The notes under the pieces: model-generated
What the model was told of the DNA's origin: nothing
Seen by the model: only the letters and a program-made list of their open reading frames with translations
The model's database searches: none
In this document: positions 7,986 to 16,827 of the stretch, piece by piece
Numbering within the stretch: the stretch's first letter is position 1
Layout: every line of letters begins with the position of its first letter
Assembly: GCA_009693865.1 (NCBI GenBank)
Contig: SHWL01000024.1
Location: forward strand, 1-39,554
DNA: 39,554 nucleotides
Direction: 5' to 3'
DNA from: Acetobacteraceae bacterium
Lineage (GTDB): Bacteria > Pseudomonadota > Alphaproteobacteria > Acetobacterales > Acetobacteraceae
Position numbers and translations under genes: made by a program

Positions 7986-8111
7986 TTAACGCCGCGGCCG
8001 GACCATCCCCGCCAGCGCCCGCGCGTCGAAGGCGTCAAGCGCCAGCGCCGCCACCCCGTAAACGCCGATTCCCAGCGTCACCAGCGAGATCAATCCGAAC
8101 CAGCGGCCCAT
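7986..8111 (-). pseudogene. murJ: Fragment: C-terminus of MurJ (lipid II flippase)
   Basis: Forty-one codons on the minus strand end at TAA 7988-7986. They encode a last hydrophobic helix and short basic tail, GRWFGLISLVTLGIGVYG and ARALAGMVRPRR. This matches the style of the final helix of alphaproteobacterial MurJ. Upstream of 8111 the frame closes at once (TAA within ten codons) and resemblance stops, so only the tail of the gene is here. The full-length flippase must be elsewhere because the gene is essential. The assignment rests on a short hydrophobic match. Confidence 0.4.
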
Positions 8112-8280
8112 GTGGAACAAACTGGATTATTTTCGTGTTCCCACCGTCCAGCACTATCTCATCGTGCGATCCCGGCGGCGGGAGGTTATTCATTATCAGC
8201 GCGCCGGAGACGGGATCGTATTGAAGCTTCGTCTGGACAACCTGTGCGATGGTGTACTCGAGCAAGAGCGCACCACTGTC
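8112..8280 (+). pseudogene. Fragment: C-terminal part of a Uma2-family nuclease
   Basis: Starting at 8112 the plus strand encodes NKLDYFRVPTVQHYLIV, RRREVIHYQRAGDGI and a degenerating tail. That is the closing part of Uma2 (DUF820) PD-(D/E)XK-type proteins, where a YFRVPSVRHYLIVD-like segment precedes the last strands. The N-terminal catalytic half is missing, and the usual aspartate after HYLIV is arginine. An ATG at 8110 keeps the frame open to 8442, but no ribosome-binding site supports expression. It meets the murJ tail base to base. Confidence 0.55.
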
Positions 8281-8532
8281 GCGCGCGAGCGATGGAGAGC
8301 GCTGGAGACAGAGCTGAGAGATCCACTGGGCACCCTCCCTCAGATTAAGGCTACCAGTCCCTCCTTCCGCGAAGATAGTCAGACAGACGTTGGATCATCC
8401 GGTTTCCAATCAACATATCGGAGGCCGGCCATGGTCAGATGACCACATGCGGCGTGAATTCCAAAGATTCAGGAGGGTGACAACTACCGTCGCCGCCCCA
8501 TATGATCCGCGCTCCTCATACTGGAGCCCAGA
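8281..8532. other. Intergenic stretch before the CoA-transferase
   Basis: No gene could be supported here; the open frame running through it lacks homology. A short GGAG at about 8523-8526 serves the next gene. Confidence 0.4.
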
Positions 8533-9717
8533 ATGCCCGGCCCGTTGCACGGTTTTCGGATTGTCGACCTGACCTCCATGATCTCCGGCCCGTTGGCCAC
8601 GATGATCCTGGCTGACCAAGGCGCCGAGGTGATCAAAGTCGAAAACCCCGATGGGGGCGACCACACCCGCGCGGCGAACAACCGGCGTGGCGGGTTCTCC
8701 GCGGGGTTCCTGAACAACAACCGCAACAAGCGCTTCGTCGCGCTCGATCTTCGTGACCCCCAGGCGAAGGACGTGCTGAAACGCCTGGTCGCGACGGCGG
8801 ATGTGTTCGTGCAGAATTTCCGGCCCGGCGTCGCTGAGCGCATGGGCTTCGGCGAGGACGCGTTGCGCGCCATAAAGCCGGATCTGATTTATGTCTCGAT
8901 CTGCGGGTTCGGGTTCGCCGGCCCGTACGTGGGCAAGCCGGTGTACGACCCGCTGATCCAGGGCGTGTCGGGGCTGGCGTCGATCCAGGCGGGCTCGGAC
9001 ACGGAACGGCCGCGGCTGGTGCGCACGATCGTGCCGGACAAGATGACGGCGATCACGGCGTCCCAGGCGATCACCGCGGCGCTGCTGTCGCGCGAACGCA
9101 CGGGTCAGGGGCAGCATGTGCGGTTGTCGATGCTGGACGCGGTGGTCGCGTTCCTGTGGGCGTCCGACATGGGCAGCCAGACGTTCGTGGGCGAGGACAT
9201 TCCGCAACAGGAAGCGGCGAGTTTCATCGATCTGATCTATGAAACCGCGACGGATTACATCAGCGCCGCCGTGCAATCGAACAAGGAATGGCAGGCTCTC
9301 ACGCGCGCGCTGGACAGAGCGGAATGGCTGGACGATCCACGCTTCAAGACCCCGGCCTTGCGCGGGGAAAACATCAACGACCGGCTGCGGCTGACGCAAG
9401 AGGTTCTGCTGACCCGGCCCGCCGCGGAATGGCTGGAACGACTGGAGGCGGAGGGCGTGCCTTGCGCGCCTGTGCTGACCCGCACCGCGATGATCGAAAA
9501 CCCTCAGGTCCAGGCAAATGAAATTGTCGTCGAGTACGAACATGAGGGCGCGGGTTTGTTGCGCCAGGCACGGCCCGCCGCCACGTTCTCGGTCACGCCC
9601 GCGACGATCCGCCATGGCGGGCGGGCCGTGGGCGCGGATACGGAAGCGGTTTTGTCCGAACTCGGATACTCCTCCGCCGAGATCGTGGCTCTGCGGGCCG
9701 GGGAATACGTGGCATGA
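8533..9717 (+). CDS. CaiB/BaiF (family III) CoA-transferase
   Basis: This 394-residue family III CoA-transferase moves CoA between acyl-CoA and a free acid through an aspartyl-CoA anhydride. It begins GPLHGFRIVDLTSMISGPLA and has ADQGAEVIKVENPDGGD, NNRNKRFVALDLRDPQ and FVQNFRPGVAERMGFG, then YDPLIQGVSGLA. The catalytic aspartate is Asp169 in IVPDKMTA, the same number as in formyl-CoA transferase Frc. TGQGQHVRLSMLDA and the C-terminal GVPCAPVLT complete the pattern. The acid it activates is unknown. The following MBL hydrolase is 290 bases away and need not belong to the same unit. Confidence 0.93.
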   Translation: MPGPLHGFRIVDLTSMISGPLATMILADQGAEVIKVENPDGGDHTRAANNRRGGFSAGFLNNNRNKRFVALDLRDPQAKDVLKRLVATADVFVQNFRPGVAERMGFGEDALRAIKPDLIYVSICGFGFAGPYVGKPVYDPLIQGVSGLASIQAGSDTERPRLVRTIVPDKMTAITASQAITAALLSRERTGQGQHVRLSMLDAVVAFLWASDMGSQTFVGEDIPQQEAASFIDLIYETATDYISAAVQSNKEWQALTRALDRAEWLDDPRFKTPALRGENINDRLRLTQEVLLTRPAAEWLERLEAEGVPCAPVLTRTAMIENPQVQANEIVVEYEHEGAGLLRQARPAATFSVTPATIRHGGRAVGADTEAVLSELGYSSAEIVALRAGEYVA

Positions 9718-9916
9718 TTGATTCTCAGTGACTGGCCGATCCCAAATGTCTCCCGCTGGCGCGGCGCGATCAAGGCGCGGCCGGCAGTGCGAGAGGGAAC
9801 CGATGCCGGGAGGGATGAACGGCGGTAGCGGCGACACACGGAGGAGTCGCGGAAAGTTCTGTTTGGGGAAAATGCACAATCGCTGAGCGGAATGACCTGG
9901 CGATCCCACATGCCCT

Positions 9917-9928
9917 TGATTCGAATCA
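9917..9928. promoter_or_regulatory. Perfect 12-bp palindrome upstream of the MBL gene
   Basis: TGATTCGAATCA is its own reverse complement and lies about 83 bases before the MBL-fold ATG, in a 290-base gap with no gene. It could be an operator for a dimeric regulator, but no promoter hexamers or second copy were found to support that. Confidence 0.25.
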
Positions 9929-10010
9929 TCTTGCGATGCCACCCCATTTCCCCGCGGCTCGCACGGCCTGTCGGTGACCGTGGCCCTTCTGAACACAAGG
10001 AGTTCCAACC

Positions 10011-10901
10011 ATGATCAAAATCCCGGCCGGACAGCTCCCGGGCGTTTATCACCGACGCATTGGCGACATCGTCGTCACGGCACTGTCCGACGGCTATCTG
10101 GATGGCACGTTGGAGGTGTTGCAAAACATCACCAAAGACGCCAGCCAGACTCTGCTTGACGCGCAATTCAGGCCGGGGCGCCGCACCTCGGTCAATTGCT
10201 ATCTGGTTTATTCCGCCGGACGACTCGCGTTGGTGGAAACCGGATCGGGCGATTATTTGCTGCCGACGGCCGGGAAATTACAACAAAACCTCGCCGCCGC
10301 GGGGGTCGATTGCGCCGATATCGACACCGTGATCCTGACGCATATGCACCCGGATCATTCCGCCGGCCTGACCGACCCGAAGACCGGCCAGAAATTCTTC
10401 CCCAACGCCGAACTGGTCGTGCATGAAAACGAACCAAAGCACTGGCATGACGATGGCGCCATGAGCCGGGCCAGCGAACGCGCCAAGGCATTGTACTTCC
10501 AATGTACCCGCGACCAAATCGCGCCTTACCACAACCAGACACGCACCTTCTCCAAAGCCGAGGAAGTGTTTCCCGGCGTTACCTCGGTTCCAATGCATGG
10601 CCATACGCCGGGACACAGCGGCTATATGATCGCGTCGGGCAGGGACTCGTTGCTGATCTGGGGCGACACCATCCATGTGCCGGAAATTCAGGTGCCGCGG
10701 CCTGACGTGACAATCGAATTCGATACCGATCCGCACGCCGCCGCGGCGAGCCGCATGCGCGTGTTCGACATGGTCGCCACCGACCGGCAACTGATCGCCG
10801 GAATGCATGTGCATTTCCCCGGCTTCGCGCATTTGGTTCGCGATGGCAACGGCGGTTTCCGCATGCTGCCGGAGCCCTGGGATCAGGCATTCGGCAGTTG
10901 A
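10011..10901 (+). CDS. MBL-fold metallo-hydrolase
   Basis: This 296-residue metallo-beta-lactamase-fold hydrolase keeps the full two-metal site. HxHxDH is at residues 111-116 (THMHPDHSAG), His202 is in GHTPGHSG, Asp219 in IWGDT, and a late histidine is in GMHVHFPG near 266-268. It resembles the quorum-quenching lactonase/methyl-parathion-hydrolase branch, which cleaves lactone or phosphotriester bonds, but substrate class cannot be settled by reading. No signal peptide is present. AAGGAG lies 8 bases before the ATG. Its stop overlaps the start of the LysE-type exporter as TTGA, so the two are probably co-translated. The product or substrate of one may be handled by the other. Confidence 0.92.
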   Translation: MIKIPAGQLPGVYHRRIGDIVVTALSDGYLDGTLEVLQNITKDASQTLLDAQFRPGRRTSVNCYLVYSAGRLALVETGSGDYLLPTAGKLQQNLAAAGVDCADIDTVILTHMHPDHSAGLTDPKTGQKFFPNAELVVHENEPKHWHDDGAMSRASERAKALYFQCTRDQIAPYHNQTRTFSKAEEVFPGVTSVPMHGHTPGHSGYMIASGRDSLLIWGDTIHVPEIQVPRPDVTIEFDTDPHAAAASRMRVFDMVATDRQLIAGMHVHFPGFAHLVRDGNGGFRMLPEPWDQAFGS

Positions 10902-11515
10902 CGCCGGGCCTCCTGCTCGCCGCCACCGTCGCGGGTGGCGCCTACACCCTGGCCCCTGGTCCGGCGTTCCTGGCGTTGCTGGGAATCGGCGCCGGCAGCG
11001 GGCGGCGCGCGGGCACCTTATTCCTGGCCGGTCATTTCTCGGGCGATGTGCTCTGGGCCACGCTGTCGCTGGTGGCGATCATCGGCGCCCGAACGATCGG
11101 CACCGCGATCTTCGACGGGCTTGGGTCCGTTTGCGGCATCTATTTGTGCTGGCTCGGATGGCGCGCGGTGACGGCGCGGCGAATGGAGGATGGGACAACA
11201 ACGTTCACGCCGAAAAATCCGTTCCGCCGAGGCCTCGCCTTCGGACTGTCCAACCCAAAAGCTTACCCCGTCGCGGTCGCGATGTTCACCGCGCTGCTGG
11301 CCGGGCAGGCAGCGGAGTTGGATTGGACCGCGCTACCGCCCTTGCTCGCCGCCGCCTGCGTGGGCTTCATCATCGCCGATATCGTTCTGATCGCGATCAT
11401 TGGCGCGAGCCCGGTGCGGCATTGGTACCGCCGTCACGCGCTGTGGATCACGCGCGCATCTGGAGTTTTGTTTCTGGGGTTCGGGATCCAGGCGATCGTT
11501 TCAGCCCGGAGTTGA
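10898..11515 (+). CDS. LysE/RhtB-family exporter
   Basis: This 205-residue inner-membrane exporter has the six-helix LysE layout. The first helix contains the family signature LAPGPAFLALLGIGAGSGRRAG, followed by GHFSGDVLWATLSLVAIIGA, a third helix ending WLGWRAV, then FRRGLAFGLSNPKAYPVAVAMF, and two further helices. Members export amino acids or related small molecules. The start is a TTG at 10898 that overlaps the preceding stop; this TTG is the only start consistent with full helix 1. Coupling to the MBL hydrolase suggests removal of a small product from the cell. Confidence 0.85.
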   Translation: MTPGLLLAATVAGGAYTLAPGPAFLALLGIGAGSGRRAGTLFLAGHFSGDVLWATLSLVAIIGARTIGTAIFDGLGSVCGIYLCWLGWRAVTARRMEDGTTTFTPKNPFRRGLAFGLSNPKAYPVAVAMFTALLAGQAAELDWTALPPLLAAACVGFIIADIVLIAIIGASPVRHWYRRHALWITRASGVLFLGFGIQAIVSARS

Positions 11516-11566
11516 ATGTTCGCCAAAAGGCGGTCCTCAAAGCCATGCCGAGGCTCGGCAGCACGA

Positions 11567-13261
11567 TCAGCCCGCCACACCCAGAAGATCGTCGGCGGCC
11601 GCGCGTGCCGCCTCGGTGATCGTCTCGCCCGCGAGCATCCGGGCGATTTCTTCCCGCCGGTCATCCGCCGTCAGCGGTTCCACGGTCGTCGCGGTCCGTG
11701 TGCCCTTCGCCGCTTTCGACACTCGCATGTGCGCCAGGCCGCGCGCCGCCACCTGCGGGCTGTGTGTCACCACCAGAACCTGCACCGTCTCCGCCACCCG
11801 CGTCAGGCGCTCCCCGACCGCGGCCGCCGTCGCGCCACCAATCCCAGAGTCCACCTCATCGAACACCAGGGTCGGCACCACCGAGCCCTGAGACAACACG
11901 ACCTTCACCGCCAGCATCAATCGCGACAACTCGCCGCCCGAGGCGATTTTCGCCAGCGGGCCGGGCTCCTGCCCCGGGTTGGTGGCAATCAGAAAGCGGA
12001 CCTGATCGGCCCCGCCGGGACCCCAGGCGGATTCCGGGATGTCGGCGACCTCGACGAAGAAGCGGGCCTTATCCAGGCGCAGCGGCGGCAATTCCGTCAT
12101 CACAGCATCGCGCAACCGGCCTGCCGCGGCCTGCCGCGCATCGGTCAACGCCCGAGCGGACGCGACGAAATGCGCCCGAGCTTCCCGGGCGGCGCTTTCC
12201 AGACCTGCCAGTTCGACCTCGCCCGACTCCAGGCCCGCCAGGCGTTCGCACAACGCATCCAACAAGGCCGGCAACTCCGCCACCGGCACACCGTGTTTGC
12301 GGCCCGCGGCGCGCAAGGCGAACAGCCGTTCCTCGGTTTGCTCCAGCAGACGGGGATCGGCGTCGGCGTCGGCGGCCAGCCTGCCCAGGAGAATGTCGGC
12401 TTCGGCGAGGGCCTCTTCGGCGCGTTCCAGAGCGGCCAAAGCCGCCTGGGCCGGATTGGTTTGATCGGCCTGGCGCGCGGGCACCAGGCGTTGCAACAAC
12501 CGGGACGCGGATCGCAGCACCGACGCCGGGCCGGCCGAGCCCCGCCGGTCTCGCGGTGTGAGTTCCGCGATCGCCGCGGCGATGGCCTCGGCCTGACGCT
12601 CGTTCTGCTGCAAGCGCTGGCGGTCCGCGACCAACTGGTCTTCCTCACCCAGGCCCGGCTTCAACGTCGCGAGTTCGTCAACGGCGTGGCGCAACCACTC
12701 CTCGTCCCGCCGCGCGGTTTCGATCGCGATCCGGGCGGTTTCCAGACGCTTCTCGGCCAGACGCCAGGCCCGCCACGCCTCCGCCACGGTCTCCCGCAGG
12801 CCAGTGGGAACGCCGAACGCATCCAGCAACGTCGCATGGGTGGCGGCATCGGCGAGACCCATCTGTTCGTGCTGGCCCTGCACCTCCACCAGCAACGCTC
12901 CGATCCGGCGCAGCAGAGCGACCCCGGCGGCCTGATCGTTGACGAAGGCGCGGGACCGCCCGTCCTTCATGACGACCCGGCGCAGCACGATTTCATCCTC
13001 GGCTTCCAGCCCCTGCTCAATCAGCAAGGTCAATGCCGGATGCTCGGAGGGCAACGAGAATACCGCGGCCACGCTCGCCTGAGCGCAACCCGCGCGGACC
13101 AGTCCCGACTCGGCGCGGGCGCCAAGCGCGAGGCCGAGACTGTCCAGCAAGATCGATTTGCCTGCGCCGGTTTCCCCTGTCAGTACCGTCAGGCCCAATC
13201 CGAACGACAGGTCCAGCCGGTCGATCAGAACCACATCCCGGATGGACAGCGCTGTCAGCAT
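11567..13261 (-). CDS. recN: DNA repair ATPase RecN
   Basis: RecN is an SMC-like ATPase that acts early in recombinational repair of double-strand breaks. The 564 residues give the normal length. The N-terminal head has MLTALSIRDVVLIDRLDL and the Walker A GETGAGKS at 29-36, then the QGQHE element. The middle is a long alanine/glutamate/arginine-rich coiled coil. The C-terminal head has ASGGELSRLMLAVK and the Walker B region TLVFDEVDSGIGG (Asp468-Glu469), then VVTHSPQVAA. It follows bamD by 21 bases in the usual alphaproteobacterial order. Confidence 0.97.
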   Translation of the reverse strand: MLTALSIRDVVLIDRLDLSFGLGLTVLTGETGAGKSILLDSLGLALGARAESGLVRAGCAQASVAAVFSLPSEHPALTLLIEQGLEAEDEIVLRRVVMKDGRSRAFVNDQAAGVALLRRIGALLVEVQGQHEQMGLADAATHATLLDAFGVPTGLRETVAEAWRAWRLAEKRLETARIAIETARRDEEWLRHAVDELATLKPGLGEEDQLVADRQRLQQNERQAEAIAAAIAELTPRDRRGSAGPASVLRSASRLLQRLVPARQADQTNPAQAALAALERAEEALAEADILLGRLAADADADPRLLEQTEERLFALRAAGRKHGVPVAELPALLDALCERLAGLESGEVELAGLESAAREARAHFVASARALTDARQAAAGRLRDAVMTELPPLRLDKARFFVEVADIPESAWGPGGADQVRFLIATNPGQEPGPLAKIASGGELSRLMLAVKVVLSQGSVVPTLVFDEVDSGIGGATAAAVGERLTRVAETVQVLVVTHSPQVAARGLAHMRVSKAAKGTRTATTVEPLTADDRREEIARMLAGETITEAARAAADDLLGVAG

Positions 13262-13282
13262 CGCGCGCCTCCGGTCAGGACA

Positions 13283-14131
13283 TCAGAACAGGGTATTCCA
13301 GGCGCGGCCCAGAAACCCGCGGGCGCCTTTGGACGGCGCCGGCAGACCTTGCGCGACCTCACCCGCGGCCGCCAGCTTGCCATAAGTCTCCTCATACCAG
13401 TCGCTGCCGGGGTCGTTGTAGCCCAGGACGGCGGCGGTTTTCCTCGCCTGCTCGCGAAGCCCCAACGCGAGGTAGACTTCCACGAGGCGAGCCAGCGCCT
13501 CGGGTACATGCGCGGTCGTCTGATACGCATCGACCACGCGCTGGAACCGGCCAAGCGCGGACTGATAGAGATGCTGCTTTTGATAATAGCGGCCGATCTC
13601 CATCTCCTTCCCGGCCAGGTGATCACGGCACAAATCGATCTTCAGCCGGGAGTCGTTGGCAAAGGCTGTGTTGGGAAAGCGGACCACCACCTCCTGCAAC
13701 GCGGCCATGGCGAGTTCGGTGCCTTTCTGGTCTCGCTCAATATCGGCGATCTGTTCGTAGTACGACAATCCGCGCAGATAGTAGATATAAGCGATGTCCC
13801 GGTGTGCCGGATGCAACTGGATGAAGCGATCCAACGCCGCGATCGCGTCGGTGTATTTGTTCTGCTGGTAAAGTGAATACCCTTGCATGACCTGGGCGTT
13901 CACCGCCCATGAGGAGAACGGATAATTCTGCTCCAGACTGTTGAATTGGTCGGTGGCCGACGAAAAACGCCGCGCGTTCAAAGCGTCGAGGCCATTGTTG
14001 TACAAAACCTCGACCGGCGGGGCCGGACCCGTGGCTTTATCTTTGTCCGAGTCGCCGCAACCACCAAGAAGCGGGGCCGCGAGACAGAGCAGGAGCGGCA
14101 GGGCGCGGGCGAGCGAGGGCATCTGGATCAT
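13283..14131 (-). CDS. bamD: Outer-membrane assembly lipoprotein BamD
   Basis: BamD is the essential lipoprotein of the BAM complex that folds beta-barrel proteins into the outer membrane. From the ATG at 14131 the product is 282 residues. A signal peptide ends in the lipobox LLGGC (Cys25), and TPR repeats follow: VEVLYNNGLDALNARRFSSA, FPFSS-like spacing, YTDAIAALDRFIQLHPAH, and YIYYLRGLSYYEQIADIERD with the family-typical YLRGL element. An in-frame ATG nine codons upstream (14158) and one three codons downstream (14122) are alternatives; none has a strong ribosome-binding site. It sits between lpxC and recN. Confidence 0.95.
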   Translation of the reverse strand: MIQMPSLARALPLLLCLAAPLLGGCGDSDKDKATGPAPPVEVLYNNGLDALNARRFSSATDQFNSLEQNYPFSSWAVNAQVMQGYSLYQQNKYTDAIAALDRFIQLHPAHRDIAYIYYLRGLSYYEQIADIERDQKGTELAMAALQEVVVRFPNTAFANDSRLKIDLCRDHLAGKEMEIGRYYQKQHLYQSALGRFQRVVDAYQTTAHVPEALARLVEVYLALGLREQARKTAAVLGYNDPGSDWYEETYGKLAAAGEVAQGLPAPSKGARGFLGRAWNTLF

Positions 14132-14176
14132 CGAGGCGCTTATATCACGCGATCGCACGCCGCGAAGGGCCGCGTT

Positions 14177-15145
14177 TCAGGCCGCGACGGCTGCCAGATG
14201 CTCGGGTGTAATATCGGCCCAGGAGGCCTGGTTCGCGAACAACGCCCGCAGCAGCTTGTTGGTCAGCCCGTGCCCTGGGCGATGCGCGATGAACCGCCCA
14301 TGCAGCGCGGCGCCCGCCAATGCGAGATCGCCCACGGCATCGAGCAGCTTGTGCGCGACGAACTCATCCTTCATGCGAAGGCCGCCGGGATTGAGTATTT
14401 TGTCGCCGTCGACGATGATCGCGTTGTCCAGGCTGCCGCCCTTGGCGAGGCCGAGTGCCCGCAGATGGTCGAGTTCCCGCAGCAAACCAAAGGTACGAGC
14501 GGGAGCCACCGCATCTCGGAAATTCTCCGGGGTCAGGCGCAACGACCGGGACTGACGGCCGATCGCGGCATCGGCGAAATCGATCGACACCTCAAGTTCC
14601 AGCGTCGGGACCGCGGGACGGGCCGCCTGGGACGTCGTGTTGTCGAAGGGCCGCAGTTCGGCGAAGGCATGACCGTCGGTCACCCGTACCGGGCGGAGGA
14701 TCTCGATCGTCTTGCGGGGCGTGTCGAGGGTGGTGGTGCCCGCGCACTCCAACAGGAAGGAGAATGGCGCGGCGGAACCGTCCATGATCGGCACTTCCGG
14801 GCCGTCGACCTCGATCAACACGTTATCGATCCCGGCGCCGGCCAGGGCCGCCATCAAGTGCTCGATCGTGCTGACGCGGGCGGAGCCTTCGCCAACGACG
14901 GTGCAGAGTTTTGTGTCGACGACCTGGTTGTAGGAAGCAGGAATATCGCGGCCGAGATCGGTACGGCGGAACACGATCCCATGATCGGCGGGGGCGGGCA
15001 GCAGCGTCAGGTTGACGCGACGGCCGGTATGGAGGCCAGTGCCAACGCAGGGGATGCGGAACTTCAGCGTCCGCTGCGTCCACAAAGACGACACGCGCTC
15101 AGGCATCGTCTCCTTCGGCATCATCTGGCTGATCGGCTCGTTCAT
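14177..15145 (-). CDS. lpxC: UDP-3-O-acyl-N-acetylglucosamine deacetylase LpxC
   Basis: LpxC catalyses the committed, zinc-dependent step of lipid A synthesis. The 322 residues show QRTLKFRIPCVGTGLHTG, then VSTIEHLMAAL with catalytic Glu95 and zinc ligand His96. DGSAAPFSFLL follows, then DEFVAHKLLDAVGDLAL with zinc ligands His265 and Asp269, and HRPGHGLTNKL with His292. All active-site residues are present. The N-terminus is about 20 residues longer than usual; a later ATG at 15106, just after AAGGAG, is an alternative start. In most alphaproteobacteria ftsZ lies upstream; here a divergent oxidoreductase replaces it, so the string is broken at this point. Confidence 0.97.
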   Translation of the reverse strand: MNEPISQMMPKETMPERVSSLWTQRTLKFRIPCVGTGLHTGRRVNLTLLPAPADHGIVFRRTDLGRDIPASYNQVVDTKLCTVVGEGSARVSTIEHLMAALAGAGIDNVLIEVDGPEVPIMDGSAAPFSFLLECAGTTTLDTPRKTIEILRPVRVTDGHAFAELRPFDNTTSQAARPAVPTLELEVSIDFADAAIGRQSRSLRLTPENFRDAVAPARTFGLLRELDHLRALGLAKGGSLDNAIIVDGDKILNPGGLRMKDEFVAHKLLDAVGDLALAGAALHGRFIAHRPGHGLTNKLLRALFANQASWADITPEHLAAVAA

Positions 15146-15423
15146 CTGCGCTGGTTCCGCCTCGATCTTGCTGTGAGACCCGACCCGGCTTGGCGGGGGT
15201 GAGTCTCCAAAACCTATCTAGGCCTTGCCGGGCGCATAGGCCATTCAAGGATTGTTGCCGCGTATTTCTGGATAATGCCTTGATTCGCCGCAATTTGGCG
15301 CGTTGCAACGTGCGCGGGCGGCCCCGGCGTTACCGGACATGAACCGGGCGCGGTTGCCATTCCAGCCGGGCGGAGTACCATACAGTCTGAAGCAGCGGGC
15401 GATGATGCCTGGAGGAATGCACC

Positions 15424-16584
15424 GTGATCAAACAATTCGACAGTTCATATGCCGGTCACATTGACCTGGAAAACGTCGGTTACCTCGGCACGCCGGTCAA
15501 TTCCCGGCGTTACAGCAACGAGCAGCTCATCGCCGCCCATCACAAGGCCGAAGCCCAGGCGCAGGCGATGGACCGTTTGGGCTATGGCGCATTCTGGATG
15601 GCCGAGCATCACTTCCAGCCCGAAGGCACCGAGTGTCTCCCCAATATCATCCTGCTGGCAGTGCATCTGACGCACCTCACGAAGCGGCTGAAGATCCACA
15701 CCGGCTTCAACATCACACCGATGTGGCACCCGCTGCGCCTCGCCGAGGATTTCGCGGTGGCGGACATCCTGACCAAGGGACGCGTCGTGTTCGGTGTCGG
15801 CCGCGGTTATCACACGCGTGAGGTCGAAACCTTTGGCGCGCCGTTGCTCGATCAAAACGCAAACCGCGAATTGTTTGAGGAACAGGTCGAGATCATCTTC
15901 AAGGCGTTCAACAACGAGTCATTCTCGCATAAGGGCAAGTACTACACGTTGCCGCCTGAGGTGCCCTATCGCGGCTACACGTTGAAGGAGCTGACTCTCG
16001 TGCCGAGGCCCGCCACGCTGCCGGTGGAATGCTGGCAACCGATTCAGAGCGGCTCGACGCGCGCGCTGGACTTCATGGCGAAGTATGGGATCCAGGGCGT
16101 GATCGGCGGCGGCTCGGCCGAGGGCGGCGCCCAGGCGAAGATCATGCGGGACTGGCAGGCGGCGCACGAACGGATCGGGATGAACCTGGAACTGGGTGAG
16201 CGCATGGCGGTCGGCTTCCAGTTCCATATCTCCAGCAGCAAGGAACAGGCGATCAAGGAAGCGGCTGGTTATTACGAAGAGAATATGAAGATGTTCGGCG
16301 AGCTGCGGCTGGTAAAGGCGTTGACCGACGAGCAGATCGAAGCGATGCGCGATCCGCGTCTGGTTCCGAACGTGAAACTACCGCGGATCGAGGACGCGAT
16401 AAAAGCCGGCGGCTTCCTGGCAGGTACGCCTGACGACATCATCGAGCAATTGAAGGCCCTGGAACAGAAGTTTCCCGGTCTGAGCCGCGTCACCGTCGCT
16501 CAGTCCATCGGGCTGCCGCTGTCGCTGTGCCTGGAGCAGTTGGAGTGGTTCGCCAAGGACGTGATGCCCGCGTTCAAGGGTTGA
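15424..16584 (+). CDS. Luciferase-like (LLM) flavin-dependent oxidoreductase
   Basis: This 386-residue member of the bacterial luciferase superfamily carries AMDRLGYGAFWMAEHHFQPEG, the hallmark of the alkanal monooxygenase-like group, and then HTGFNITPMWHPLRLAEDFA and LTKGRVVFGVGRGYHTREVE. Late motifs include FLAGTPDDIIEQL. It probably uses reduced FMN with oxygen. The substrate is unknown; long-chain or xenobiotic monooxygenation is typical. The GTG at 15424 was chosen because GGAGGA lies 8 bases before it. It is divergent from lpxC across a 278-base gap in which no further gene was seen. Confidence 0.9.
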   Translation: MIKQFDSSYAGHIDLENVGYLGTPVNSRRYSNEQLIAAHHKAEAQAQAMDRLGYGAFWMAEHHFQPEGTECLPNIILLAVHLTHLTKRLKIHTGFNITPMWHPLRLAEDFAVADILTKGRVVFGVGRGYHTREVETFGAPLLDQNANRELFEEQVEIIFKAFNNESFSHKGKYYTLPPEVPYRGYTLKELTLVPRPATLPVECWQPIQSGSTRALDFMAKYGIQGVIGGGSAEGGAQAKIMRDWQAAHERIGMNLELGERMAVGFQFHISSSKEQAIKEAAGYYEENMKMFGELRLVKALTDEQIEAMRDPRLVPNVKLPRIEDAIKAGGFLAGTPDDIIEQLKALEQKFPGLSRVTVAQSIGLPLSLCLEQLEWFAKDVMPAFKG

Positions 16585-16614
16585 GCGCCGTTCGACATAT
16601 CCGGAGACCGGTCA

Positions 16615-16827
16615 GTGCCCGATACCATGCCCGGTCTCTGGGTCGAAACGATTTACGAAGCGCCGCGCCCGGCACCCCGGGAGGGCGAGACGGTGGATAC
16701 CGTCGCCCGGGAAATGCCGCGGGTGCATGCGACTTACGGCAACGCGGCGATCCCGGACGGTTCGCGGCCGGGTTCGCAATCGATGCCGCATGGAGGAGTG
16801 GCAGCGCGACGGGACGGGGCGGTATGA
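16615..16827 (+). CDS. Unrecognised 70-residue ORF, possibly a gene fragment
   Basis: A GTG-started frame encodes a proline-rich, soluble peptide, beginning VPDTMPGLWVETIYEAPRPA. A GGAGA sequence lies about 12 bases before it. The end changes character (SRPGSQSMPHGGVAARRDG), as if the reading frame had been lost. I do not recognise it; it may be debris like the fragments that follow. Confidence 0.25.
   Translation: MPDTMPGLWVETIYEAPRPAPREGETVDTVAREMPRVHATYGNAAIPDGSRPGSQSMPHGGVAARRDGAV

Noticed and set aside
8410-10008. A 532-codon minus-strand frame over the CoA-transferase
   Set aside because: It is rich in Arg, His and Gln as expected of a shadow frame, and the plus strand encodes an intact family III CoA-transferase.
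11521-11533. Small CGCC-AAAA-GGCG hairpin between lysE and recN
   Set aside because: Only four base pairs and no T run; not enough for a terminator call between the convergent genes.
11516-13876. A 786-codon plus-strand frame over recN and bamD
   Set aside because: It is antisense to two clear genes with full motifs and spans their boundary, which a real gene would not.
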